From: RUG343 sp964486215
Lineage (GTDB): Bacteria > Bacillota_I > Bacilli_A > RF39 > UBA660
Direction of reading: 5' to 3'
Assembly (NCBI GenBank): GCA_964486215.1
Contig: CAZALI010000005.1
Location: 1-57,045, forward strand
Length of the DNA: 57,045 nt
Shown here: positions 16,956 through 24,514 of the stretch, piece after piece
How the letters are laid out: the number at the start of each line of letters is the position of its first letter
Numbering within the stretch: position 1 is the first letter of the stretch
Program-made: the position numbers and the translations under genes
The notes under the pieces: model-generated
The model's database searches: none
Told to the model about the DNA's origin: nothing
The model's input: only the letters and a program-made list of their open reading frames with translations

Positions 16956-18113
16956 ATGGCTAAAAAGAATGATACATTTACTTTAACTGAAGTATTAATG
17001 ATGATGTTATTGTCTGCTTTTTTTGGGGTAGTAGTAGGCTTATTAGTTAGTCATACTAGAATAATGTTATTTGATAAGTCAGATAAACATATTGATGAGA
17101 TTGTTAGTACTTATAATAATATAGTTAATACTTATTATGGAAAGGTAAATAAAGAAGAATTAGTTAATGGAGCTATAGATGGAATGGTTAATTCTCTAGA
17201 TGATCCATATTCTTCTTATATGAATAAAGATATTTCTAAACTTTTTAATGATAATATAAATGGTTATTATGAAGGATTAGGTATAGTAGTAGTACAAGAA
17301 GATGATAAATTTGTAGTTAGTGATGTATTTAAAGATTCTCCTGCTTCTAAGGTTGGAGTAAAAAAAGATGATATTATTATAAAAGTTAATGGTAAGAGCT
17401 TAGATAATTATACTTTAAGCAAGCTAATTAGATTAATGAAGAAGAAAAAAGTTGTTAAACTTGTAGTTAAGAGAGATGGTAAAGAGAAGAAATTCACAGT
17501 AAAGAAAGATAGGGTAGAAGTACCTTCTGTTACTAAGAAAATCATAGATAAAGATATTGGCTATATAAAAATTGAGACATTTGCTTCTAATACAGGTAAA
17601 CAATTTGAAGATGAATTAATTAAATTAGAGAAGAAGAATATAAAGAGTCTAATAATTGATTTAAGAAATAATCCTGGGGGACATTTAAATCAGACAGATA
17701 GTATTTTAGATATGTTTATTACTCGTAAGAAGGTTTTATATCAAGTTAAAAGTAAAGGCAAGACTACTAAGGTATATTCTAAAACTAAAGAGGGTAGAAA
17801 ATATCCAGTTATAATACTTATGAATGAGGGCAGTGCTTCTGCATCTGAGATAGTTATAAGTTGTATGAAAGAGAATTATAAAAATATTAAACTTGTTGGA
17901 ACTATGACATATGGAAAAGGTACTATTCAGAAAGAAGTTAATTTAAAGAATGGTACTAGTTTAAAATATACAACAGAGAAGTGGTTAACATCTAAAGGTA
18001 AATGGTTAGATCATAAAAAAGGTGGAATAAAACCAGACATAGAGGTAAAAGAAGCTGAAGAGGGAGACAAACAACTAGATAGAGCAATTGAAGAAGCAAA
18101 AAAGAGTAGGTAA
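16956..18113 (+). CDS. S41-family C-terminal processing peptidase
   Basis: A membrane-anchored serine protease (CtpA/CtpB type) of 385 residues. It has one N-terminal membrane segment (about 14-34), a helical N-domain, and a PDZ domain (about 90-175, containing GLGIVV and DIIIKVNGKSL). The catalytic domain has GSASASE (292-298) and the Lys of TYGKGTIQ (about 320). It cuts exported proteins near their C-termini. The ribosome site GAGG at 16945-16948 fits ATG 16956. It converges on the sortase gene, and the two share a terminator. Confidence 0.94.
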   Translation: MAKKNDTFTLTEVLMMMLLSAFFGVVVGLLVSHTRIMLFDKSDKHIDEIVSTYNNIVNTYYGKVNKEELVNGAIDGMVNSLDDPYSSYMNKDISKLFNDNINGYYEGLGIVVVQEDDKFVVSDVFKDSPASKVGVKKDDIIIKVNGKSLDNYTLSKLIRLMKKKKVVKLVVKRDGKEKKFTVKKDRVEVPSVTKKIIDKDIGYIKIETFASNTGKQFEDELIKLEKKNIKSLIIDLRNNPGGHLNQTDSILDMFITRKKVLYQVKSKGKTTKVYSKTKEGRKYPVIILMNEGSASASEIVISCMKENYKNIKLVGTMTYGKGTIQKEVNLKNGTSLKYTTEKWLTSKGKWLDHKKGGIKPDIEVKEAEEGDKQLDRAIEEAKKSR

Positions 18114-18125
18114 CTACTCTTTTAA
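18098..18125. terminator. bidirectional terminator between the S41 protease and sortase genes
   Basis: AAAAGAGTAG (18100-18109), GTAA loop, CTACTCTTTT (18114-18123). A-run and T-run on either side serve both strands. The protease stop is in the loop and the sortase stop is in the stem. Confidence 0.85.
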
Positions 18126-18659
18126 TAAGCAATTAATTATTAATTGATAATTATCTTTGTGAGGTGTACATGTCGTTAGAACTAGCTGATTTTTTTCATT
18201 ATCAGGTACTTTAATATTACCAGTTTTCTTTTCATTCCAAATATCATTCACAATATAGTTATATGTTTTGTTTTTATATGTAAGTATTATGAGATCATTT
18301 TTCTTTACTTTATCTAGATCTTTAAAATAGGCTATATGTCCAGTACCAGAATGAGCTGCGATTACTATTAATGAATTGTTTTTATTTGGTTCATTAGTTA
18401 TTTCTAAGACAGCTATGTTTCTATCAACATTATTCAAATAAGAATTTAATTCATATAAATTCTCTTTTAGATGGATATTTTTAATATATAATTCTCCAAT
18501 TTTATCATCTTTATATTTACTTTTTTGTATATTTCTACCTATTTTAGTAATTAAAGATTGATTAATAATTGTTTCTTCATTTATTAAACAGTAATACATT
18601 TTAATACAATTAATTATTCCTATGACTATTAAAAATGTTAATAATAATTTCTTTTTCAT
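18114..18659 (-). CDS. sortase-family transpeptidase with a substituted catalytic Arg
   Basis: A 181-residue sortase. It has an N-terminal membrane helix (about 4-20), then the beta-barrel domain. His103 is in AAHSGTG and Cys164 in LTTCTP, the expected His and Cys of the triad. The family's third residue, an Arg in a following HRL-type strand, is Gln172 (YQLII), and no Arg occurs anywhere after residue 80. The AAH in place of AGH is a further change. It starts 4 bases inside the adhesin gene upstream, so it is a dedicated partner. It may have weakened or altered chemistry; the reading frame is otherwise intact. Confidence 0.88.
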   Translation of the reverse strand: MKKKLLLTFLIVIGIINCIKMYYCLINEETIINQSLITKIGRNIQKSKYKDDKIGELYIKNIHLKENLYELNSYLNNVDRNIAVLEITNEPNKNNSLIVIAAHSGTGHIAYFKDLDKVKKNDLIILTYKNKTYNYIVNDIWNEKKTGNIKVPDNEKNQLVLTTCTPHKDNYQLIINCLLKE

Positions 18660-20053
18660 AATAGAATAGCTAATAGTATTTCTAGTATAGATATATTTGT
18701 TTTAGTATTTGGTACTTCTATTTGATAATCTTTTAAGTTTAATACTTGATCTTTTTCATCTATAACTTTTATTTTTATTGGGTTGTTAAATGAATATCCT
18801 TCTGTAGTAGTTAATTGTTTAATAGTATAGTTACCATATGGTAAAACTATTTCTGCTTTTCCATTATTATCAGTTTTAATAGTTTTAATTAACTTGTTTT
18901 TAGTATCATAGATATTAAATTCAATATTACATTCAGGTTTTTGATGGTTCTTATTACCATATGTTTTATTAATAATTATCTTCTTTTTAATAACTTCATT
19001 AGTTAACTTTAATTCTATTTCTGTTTGATTTGGAGTTATTTCAAATGGAATTTCTTCTTCATTTAGTTTACATCCTACACCAGCCGTTAATTCTTTTAGT
19101 ATATATTTTCCATATATAAGGTTTTCTATTGATCCAGTTGAATCTTCTCCTATAGTTATTTTATCAATGAGATTATTTTCTTCATCATAGATACCAAAAA
19201 TACTATTCTTTAGTTCTGCTTCTCCAGATGGTTTAATACTATTAGTATCTTTATCTAGCTTGATTAATTTTAAATTTGTTTCTTTTACTACTATTCTTAC
19301 ATTAGCATTTTTACTATTAATATTACCTGTTTGTACTAGATTTTGACTACCATTACTAGTATAGAATAATACTGGTTTATTGTATGAATTATCTGTTCTA
19401 GTTAGAGTTATATTATAACTACCTGCCTTTAAGTCTTTTATTATTAATTTATTATCTTTGATTGTTAAACTTGAAGACTTATATTTACTTAGAACATTAT
19501 TAGTATCTATTAATTCATATTTTTGTCCTACTACTAAATTAATTTCTTTATTATTGAAAGATGGTACTTTTTCTCCTTGAGTTATTAGATTATTTATTTC
19601 GTTTATCATTCCATCATAGGTAGTTACTTTATTACCATTTAATGTATCTGTGAAGAATACTTTGTCATCGCCAGCGAGATATTTCCAAATCATTGTTTGA
19701 GTTACTGCATACCATGATTTATCACTGTGACCTGGATATCCATATCCATAATGGGCAATTTTACTAATTCTGTCTATTTGAGTACTTGTTAAATTAGATG
19801 GATTAGATTGATTATAGTCAGCAGTATCATAGAAGCCTTCAAAGACTTCTATACAGTAAGCAAATTCATCAGTACCAGTTTGTCTAAAGAAGCGAGCCTT
19901 TTGATAGTAATTAGTTCCAGTAGATGTATCTTTTTTAGTTATGTATATATTGGGAATCATTTCAGCTTCATAGAATTTATATGTAGCAGCATGTACTTTG
20001 TCACAACAAATAATAATTGCGCTTAATATTAAGAAAAATAATACTTTTTTCAT
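18656..20053 (-). CDS. thioester-domain surface adhesin with Cna-B/SpaA-like domains
   Basis: A 465-residue exported protein. The signal peptide (about 1-22, cut after VHA) leads a thioester domain in which Cys67 (FAYCIEV) and Gln119 (VTQTMIW) form the typical internal thioester pair used to bind host or surface amines covalently. Two SpaA/Cna-B-type beta domains follow (about 265-355 and 358-445). The C-terminus is VPNTKT followed by only about 13 hydrophobic residues and no basic tail, an atypical sorting signal. RBS AGGAGGAG is strong. The paired sortase overlaps by 4 bases. Confidence 0.9.
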   Translation of the reverse strand: MKKVLFFLILSAIIICCDKVHAATYKFYEAEMIPNIYITKKDTSTGTNYYQKARFFRQTGTDEFAYCIEVFEGFYDTADYNQSNPSNLTSTQIDRISKIAHYGYGYPGHSDKSWYAVTQTMIWKYLAGDDKVFFTDTLNGNKVTTYDGMINEINNLITQGEKVPSFNNKEINLVVGQKYELIDTNNVLSKYKSSSLTIKDNKLIIKDLKAGSYNITLTRTDNSYNKPVLFYTSNGSQNLVQTGNINSKNANVRIVVKETNLKLIKLDKDTNSIKPSGEAELKNSIFGIYDEENNLIDKITIGEDSTGSIENLIYGKYILKELTAGVGCKLNEEEIPFEITPNQTEIELKLTNEVIKKKIIINKTYGNKNHQKPECNIEFNIYDTKNKLIKTIKTDNNGKAEIVLPYGNYTIKQLTTTEGYSFNNPIKIKVIDEKDQVLNLKDYQIEVPNTKTNISILEILLAILL

Positions 20054-20231
20054 AAATCTCCTCCTTTTCTTAATGTCTAAGATATTAACACTTTCTTTGA
20101 AACATTAAAAATAGAGGTTTTGTTATTTTAAAAGATTTTTGTTTTATAAAAAAATAATTTCTTTTTAGGAAATTATCTTTTTTATATATCTTTTCTATTC
20201 AATAAAAAAACTTTACTATATTTAGAAAAAG

Positions 20232-20240
20232 TGGTAAAAT
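20232..20240 (+). promoter_or_regulatory. extended -10 promoter
   Basis: TGGTAAAAT, 26 bases before the start of the membrane protease gene, in the 213-bp divergent gap with the adhesin gene. Confidence 0.55.
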
Positions 20241-20266
20241 AGCTGATTAATTGTGGGGGAGATAGT

Positions 20267-21511
20267 ATGATTTTTTCTAATTATACAATATATGATGGAA
20301 AAGTATATCAAGTGTATTTTGATAAATACAATTTAAAGAATAGATTCTTTGATAAAGACGGGGAAGTTACAGGAGAAGTAGCTTTAGCTTTAAATAAGAA
20401 ATATAATGCACCTAAAAATAATTATTTAAAAGGTAGCGGTAAATTATTAATAGGTATATTATCAGTTGGACTTGTTATAACTGCATTAACTAATATAGAA
20501 TTTGAAGGTAATAGTTTTGATAATACTCCAAAGTATATGTTAAATAATACTTATGAAGGTGGTTCAAATACTGAGGAAGTAGAAGAACCTATAAATATAG
20601 AAAACTTTTATGATGAACTTATTAATAGAAGTGGAGATAATAGTGAATATATATCTTATATGAGAAAGCCCATTAAAGATAATTTAGACTTTTTACAACA
20701 TGATGAATTATTATCTACAATTGATGATTTACAAATAATAGAAGCTGATGAAAGTAGTTTTGCAAATCCTGATATTATAGGTAAATATGAAATATTAGAT
20801 AATAAAATAACTGTTAGAGATAATCTTAGTGATTCTGAAAAATACGATACAATAGTGCATGAATTATTCCATTATTTATCTAGATCTGGTATAAGCGAAG
20901 CTAATGATATGAATGATGGATATCTTGGAGATGGACTTAATGAGGGAATTACGCAGGAATTGGTGAATGAATACTTTTCTAGGAATGATGATATATATCC
21001 AATTGGTGTAGCTTATACTAAAGCTTTAGCTGAGATTGTTGGTAAAGATCTTATACTTGATGCTTATTTCCATGGCGACTTAAATATATTAGAGACCGGT
21101 TTATCTGGTTATGCTGATGAAGATAGTGTTTATATTCTATTAAATAATATAGATCAAGCTACAGCTAATTATGATGATTATATTAATACTCATAGTATAG
21201 ATGATTATGAAAGTCTAATGAATAATAATGAAATGGCTTGGGAAGTTTTAGGAGATATGTACAAACTTTGTTATGGCAAAGATATTGAAGATGATAAATT
21301 AATGTACTTATATAAGAGTGCAACTATGTTAAGAGATGAAAAAAGCAATGTTGATTTTGTTTATATGGGTATTTCTAAGAATTACTTTAATCCAGATAAG
21401 TTAGATCAAGAGAATTATGATGTATATTACTATACTAATTATGGTGAAGTTATCTATGATGAATTTGATGAAAGTAATAGACTTAAAGGTAAGGTAAAAA
21501 AAAGAAACTAA
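20267..21511 (+). CDS. membrane-anchored HExxH zinc metalloprotease-like protein
   Basis: A 414-residue protein with about 57 N-terminal residues, one membrane helix (58-76), and a large domain. HELFH (198-202) plus Glu226 in GDGLNEG fits a gluzincin (HExxH...E) zinc site, so peptidase activity is likely. The N-terminal block (strands ending in ALALNKKY) has no recognised function. The topology is uncertain; if the N-terminus is inside, the protease domain is outside the cell. RBS GGGGGAGA precedes ATG 20267. It is divergent from the adhesin gene and converges on the Ig-like membrane protein. Confidence 0.78.
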   Translation: MIFSNYTIYDGKVYQVYFDKYNLKNRFFDKDGEVTGEVALALNKKYNAPKNNYLKGSGKLLIGILSVGLVITALTNIEFEGNSFDNTPKYMLNNTYEGGSNTEEVEEPINIENFYDELINRSGDNSEYISYMRKPIKDNLDFLQHDELLSTIDDLQIIEADESSFANPDIIGKYEILDNKITVRDNLSDSEKYDTIVHELFHYLSRSGISEANDMNDGYLGDGLNEGITQELVNEYFSRNDDIYPIGVAYTKALAEIVGKDLILDAYFHGDLNILETGLSGYADEDSVYILLNNIDQATANYDDYINTHSIDDYESLMNNNEMAWEVLGDMYKLCYGKDIEDDKLMYLYKSATMLRDEKSNVDFVYMGISKNYFNPDKLDQENYDVYYYTNYGEVIYDEFDESNRLKGKVKKRN

Positions 21512-21529
21512 TTATTAGTTTCTTTTTTA
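21496..21529. terminator. bidirectional terminator between converging genes
   Basis: AAAAAAGAAACTAAT/TATTAGTTTCTTTTTT palindrome. The stop codons of both genes overlap by 4 bases inside it. Confidence 0.85.
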
Positions 21530-22191
21530 TTTGTTTCATCAGGATTTTCTCCAGGTTTTATTACTTTGATTCCTACTTGTTTTTCAGTAACTATAACTTT
21601 TCCAGTATATATCTTTTTATTATAAGTTATTGTGTATGAATAGTTACCTGCTTTAGTAGTAGTTACTCCACTTAAGTCTAAGACAAGGTTGTTTCTAATT
21701 TCTTCAGGTAAATTTTCTTTAATATATGAAGATACGTTAGTTGAGATAGCATCTCCAACTTCTAAGTTAATTTCTTTTAATGTTAGAACAAAGTTTGGTA
21801 ATTCTTTAGCTTTAATAGTAAATTTACCAGTATATGTTTTCTTTTTAAATGTAACAGTATATGAATAAACTCCAGCTTCATTAATATTAACCATAGAAGT
21901 ATCTAACTTTAAAGCTTTAATAACACTTTTTTCTAGAGATTCAGGATTTTTTAAATAATCTTTTACATCTACACTTAGTGGATTATTTATTTCTAATTCC
22001 ATGTCTTTTAATTCTATTTCGTTAGCGTTTAATTGAGCTACTTTTTTAGAATTAACATTGACACTATATACTCTTTTAACTACTGTTCTATCTTGAGCAT
22101 TTAAGATTAAACCAGTAATTATAAAAGTAATTCCCCATACGGCAAGTGTAATCGATAAAATTCTTTTTCCTTTTTTATCTATATCTTTCAT
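21508..22191 (-). CDS. membrane-anchored protein with two Ig-like repeats
   Basis: A 227-residue protein with a short basic N-terminus, one membrane segment (about 10-27), then two related extracellular beta repeats (about 58-128 and 134-202). Each repeat ends in AG.YSYT..(F/Y)(N/K)KK.YTGK. The C-terminal tail is Pro/Asn/Lys-rich. The repeats resemble bacterial Ig-like (DUF5011-type) domains; there is no enzyme motif. It is probably a cell-envelope structural or adhesion protein. RBS GAGGATGAGGAT and a near-consensus promoter lie upstream. Confidence 0.8.
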   Translation of the reverse strand: MKDIDKKGKRILSITLAVWGITFIITGLILNAQDRTVVKRVYSVNVNSKKVAQLNANEIELKDMELEINNPLSVDVKDYLKNPESLEKSVIKALKLDTSMVNINEAGVYSYTVTFKKKTYTGKFTIKAKELPNFVLTLKEINLEVGDAISTNVSSYIKENLPEEIRNNLVLDLSGVTTTKAGNYSYTITYNKKIYTGKVIVTEKQVGIKVIKPGENPDETNKKETNN

Positions 22192-22209
22192 ATCCTCATC
22201 CTCATTTTG

Positions 22210-22238
22210 ATTATATATAAATTTCCTTATTATGACAA
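22210..22238 (-). promoter_or_regulatory. sigma-A promoter, minus strand
   Basis: On the minus strand TTGTCA, 17 bases, TATAAT (-10 at 22210-22215, -35 at 22233-22238), driving the Ig-like membrane protein. Confidence 0.8.
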
Positions 22239-22274
22239 GGTTTTATAGGATATGGAATTGTAAAGATGTAAATG

Positions 22275-23201
22275 TTATAATGATTTTCTTCCTTGATAAG
22301 TATCTCTTTTAACCATTTCTTTATCTATATCATTTAGAACAGTAAATTTCTTTATTAACCAATTTGGCTCTATTAAGTATTCTTTATTTGGATCACCAGT
22401 TATTCTATTAATTACTATATCTTCTCTTAATAGTTCTAACTGATCTACTACAATATCAATATATTCTTCTTTAGTTAAGATACGAAATTTTTCTTTTTGA
22501 TATAACTTTTCTAAAGGAGTATCTTTTGCTACTGACAACATATGTATTTTTATACCTTGAATATCTAAGTTATTAATATATTTTACTGTGTTTAACATAT
22601 CTTCTTTTGTTTCATATGGCAAGCCATTTATTATGTGTACTACGACATTAATATTTCTTTTTCTTAGTTTTTTAACCATATTAGTAAAACAATCTAGTGA
22701 ATGACATCTATTTATTAATTTAGCTGTTTTTTCATTAGTAGTTTGAAGACCTAATTCTACTGTTAGATATGTTCTTTTAGATAAATCTTCTAAATAGTTT
22801 AAACATTCTTCAGTAATAGAGTCTGGACGAGTAGCTATATTTAAGCCAACTACATCTTTTTGTTTTAAGATAGGTTCATATAACTCTTTTAGTTTTTTTA
22901 CTGGTGCATAAGTATTAGTATTAGATTGGAAGTAACCTATATACTTGGCTTTAGGCCACTTATTTAGAAGCATTTCTTTTACTTCGTTAAACTGTGTGAT
23001 AATATCTTTTTTTCTATCTCCACCAAAATCACTAGAACCATTATGACAATAGATACATCCTCCGTATCCTACTGTTCCATCTATATTAGGGCAGGTAAAA
23101 TTACCATTTAAGCTTACTTTAAATACTTTAGAATTAAATTTATGTTTATAAAAATAATCTAAAGTATAATATTTTTTATTTGTATCAGAATATTTAAACA
23201 T
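22275..23201 (-). CDS. ytqA: radical SAM protein, TIGR01212/YtqA family
   Basis: A 308-residue Elp3-like radical SAM enzyme. The 4Fe-4S ligands are Cys37, Cys49 and Cys52 (TCPN...GGCIYC), with the longer first spacing typical of this family. SAM-domain segments GLNIATRPD and ELGLQT and the C-terminal HIINGLP follow. YtqA relatives have been linked to tRNA modification, but the reaction here is not established. ATG 23201 has GGAGAG 6 bases upstream; the in-frame ATG at 23213 lies on that site and is unlikely. It is divergent from vanY. Confidence 0.9.
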   Translation of the reverse strand: MFKYSDTNKKYYTLDYFYKHKFNSKVFKVSLNGNFTCPNIDGTVGYGGCIYCHNGSSDFGGDRKKDIITQFNEVKEMLLNKWPKAKYIGYFQSNTNTYAPVKKLKELYEPILKQKDVVGLNIATRPDSITEECLNYLEDLSKRTYLTVELGLQTTNEKTAKLINRCHSLDCFTNMVKKLRKRNINVVVHIINGLPYETKEDMLNTVKYINNLDIQGIKIHMLSVAKDTPLEKLYQKEKFRILTKEEYIDIVVDQLELLREDIVINRITGDPNKEYLIEPNWLIKKFTVLNDIDKEMVKRDTYQGRKSL

Positions 23202-23240
23202 TTTACTCTCCATTTACACAAAAAATACGTATATATATCT

Positions 23241-23249
23241 ATTATATCA
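23241..23249 (-). promoter_or_regulatory. extended -10 promoter, minus strand
   Basis: TGATATAAT on the minus strand, upstream of the radical SAM gene; back-to-back with the vanY promoter in a gap of about 80 bp. Confidence 0.6.
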
Positions 23250-23257
23250 TAGCTGTG

Positions 23258-23266
23258 TGCTATACT
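23258..23266 (+). promoter_or_regulatory. extended -10 promoter for vanY
   Basis: TGCTATACT; the leader would be only about 10 nt. A TATAAT at 23267-23272 overlaps and is an alternative. Confidence 0.45.
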
Positions 23267-23282
23267 TATAATGGTGAAGTAT

Positions 23283-24422
23283 ATGGCAGTTAAAAAGAAA
23301 TTAAAATTAAAACCTGCGTATATTAATTTACTTAAAACTATAGGTAAAATACTTGGGACTATTTTAGCTATTATTTTAGCTGTCTTCTTATTTTATAGAT
23401 ATGAAATTAATAGTATTAAAAAACTTGGTTATAGTGAAGAAGCTAGTCAACAAATACTATTTAAATTTAAAAAGAAATACGTTAGTAGTATTACTTATAG
23501 TAAGACTTTAGATACAGCATTTAGAAGTAAAGATTTTAGCGAAAAATACATGAAAAAGTACGAACATATTGATTATCATAAAGGTGAACATTTTATTAAG
23601 AATATTAATACATTACTTAGTAAAAAGTATTCATATAATGATATTAATATGATATTTTCTCATGGTAGTGATAACGATGTACTAGAGTTTTCTAAGAGAG
23701 ATAGAGTTAATTATTTAGAAGAGTATTATTCATATGATTTTGCAAAACTAAAAAATTATGATAAGTACGTTAAACATAGTGAAGAATATGGAGAAAATGC
23801 TTATGTTACAGTAGTTAGAGTTAATTTGATGCTTGATGAAGAAGAATATAAGAATCCTATTATTGTGGATAAATTTAAAACTAATATGTTAGTTAATAAG
23901 CATTTTAAGTTAGATGATAAGTTTAAAGTAGAGGAGTTAGTTACTATTCCTAAAGATATGGCTAGTGAAGGTGGATTAAAGCTACAAAAAGAAGCTTTTG
24001 AGGCTTATAAAAAGATGAGTGAAGATGCGACTAAGAATGGCTATTCTCTATATATTAATACAGCTTATAGAAGTCATAGTGATCAACAGAAGTTATGTGA
24101 TTTATATACAAAGACTTATGGTCCAGATTATACTAAAAAATATGTAGCTTATCCAGGATATTCTGAACATGAAACTGGTCTTGCGATAGATGTAGCTAGT
24201 AAGAATAGTAATGTATTCGCTAATTCTAAGGAATATCTTTGGATGATTGATAATGCTTATAAATATGGATATATTCTAAGATATACTAATCAATTCGTTT
24301 CTGATACTGGTTTTAGATCAGAAGCTTGGCATTACAGATATGTTGGTAAAGAGATTAGTAAATATCTTCATGAACATAAAGTATCATTTGAGGAATACTA
24401 TGCAGTATTTATAGATAAGTAA
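23283..24422 (+). CDS. D-alanyl-D-alanine carboxypeptidase, VanY/M15B family
   Basis: A 379-residue membrane-anchored peptidase that trims the terminal D-Ala of peptidoglycan stems. A basic N-terminus and one membrane helix (about 15-38) are followed by a linker of about 180 residues and the M15B domain. The zinc and catalytic motif SEHETGLAID covers His296 and Asp303; EAWHYRYV carries His350. GGTGAAG before ATG 23283 supports this start over ATG 23271, which lies in the promoter. No van resistance genes are nearby, so a housekeeping role is likely. Confidence 0.92.
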   Translation: MAVKKKLKLKPAYINLLKTIGKILGTILAIILAVFLFYRYEINSIKKLGYSEEASQQILFKFKKKYVSSITYSKTLDTAFRSKDFSEKYMKKYEHIDYHKGEHFIKNINTLLSKKYSYNDINMIFSHGSDNDVLEFSKRDRVNYLEEYYSYDFAKLKNYDKYVKHSEEYGENAYVTVVRVNLMLDEEEYKNPIIVDKFKTNMLVNKHFKLDDKFKVEELVTIPKDMASEGGLKLQKEAFEAYKKMSEDATKNGYSLYINTAYRSHSDQQKLCDLYTKTYGPDYTKKYVAYPGYSEHETGLAIDVASKNSNVFANSKEYLWMIDNAYKYGYILRYTNQFVSDTGFRSEAWHYRYVGKEISKYLHEHKVSFEEYYAVFIDK

Positions 24423-24442
24423 AACGGCTTAGCCGTTTTTTT
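24421..24442 (+). terminator. Rho-independent terminator
   Basis: Palindrome AACGGCTTAGCCGTT followed by Ts, touching the vanY stop codon. Confidence 0.9.
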
Positions 24443-24514
24443 GTATTAATTTGGTATTTTTTTTATATAAAAAATATGTTATTATGTTAATAGAATAAAT
24501 GGGAGGGTGTTAGT

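Noticed and set aside
23271..23282. Upstream ATG for the VanY gene
   Set aside because: It lies on the predicted -10/start region; ATG 23283 has a ribosome site at the proper distance.
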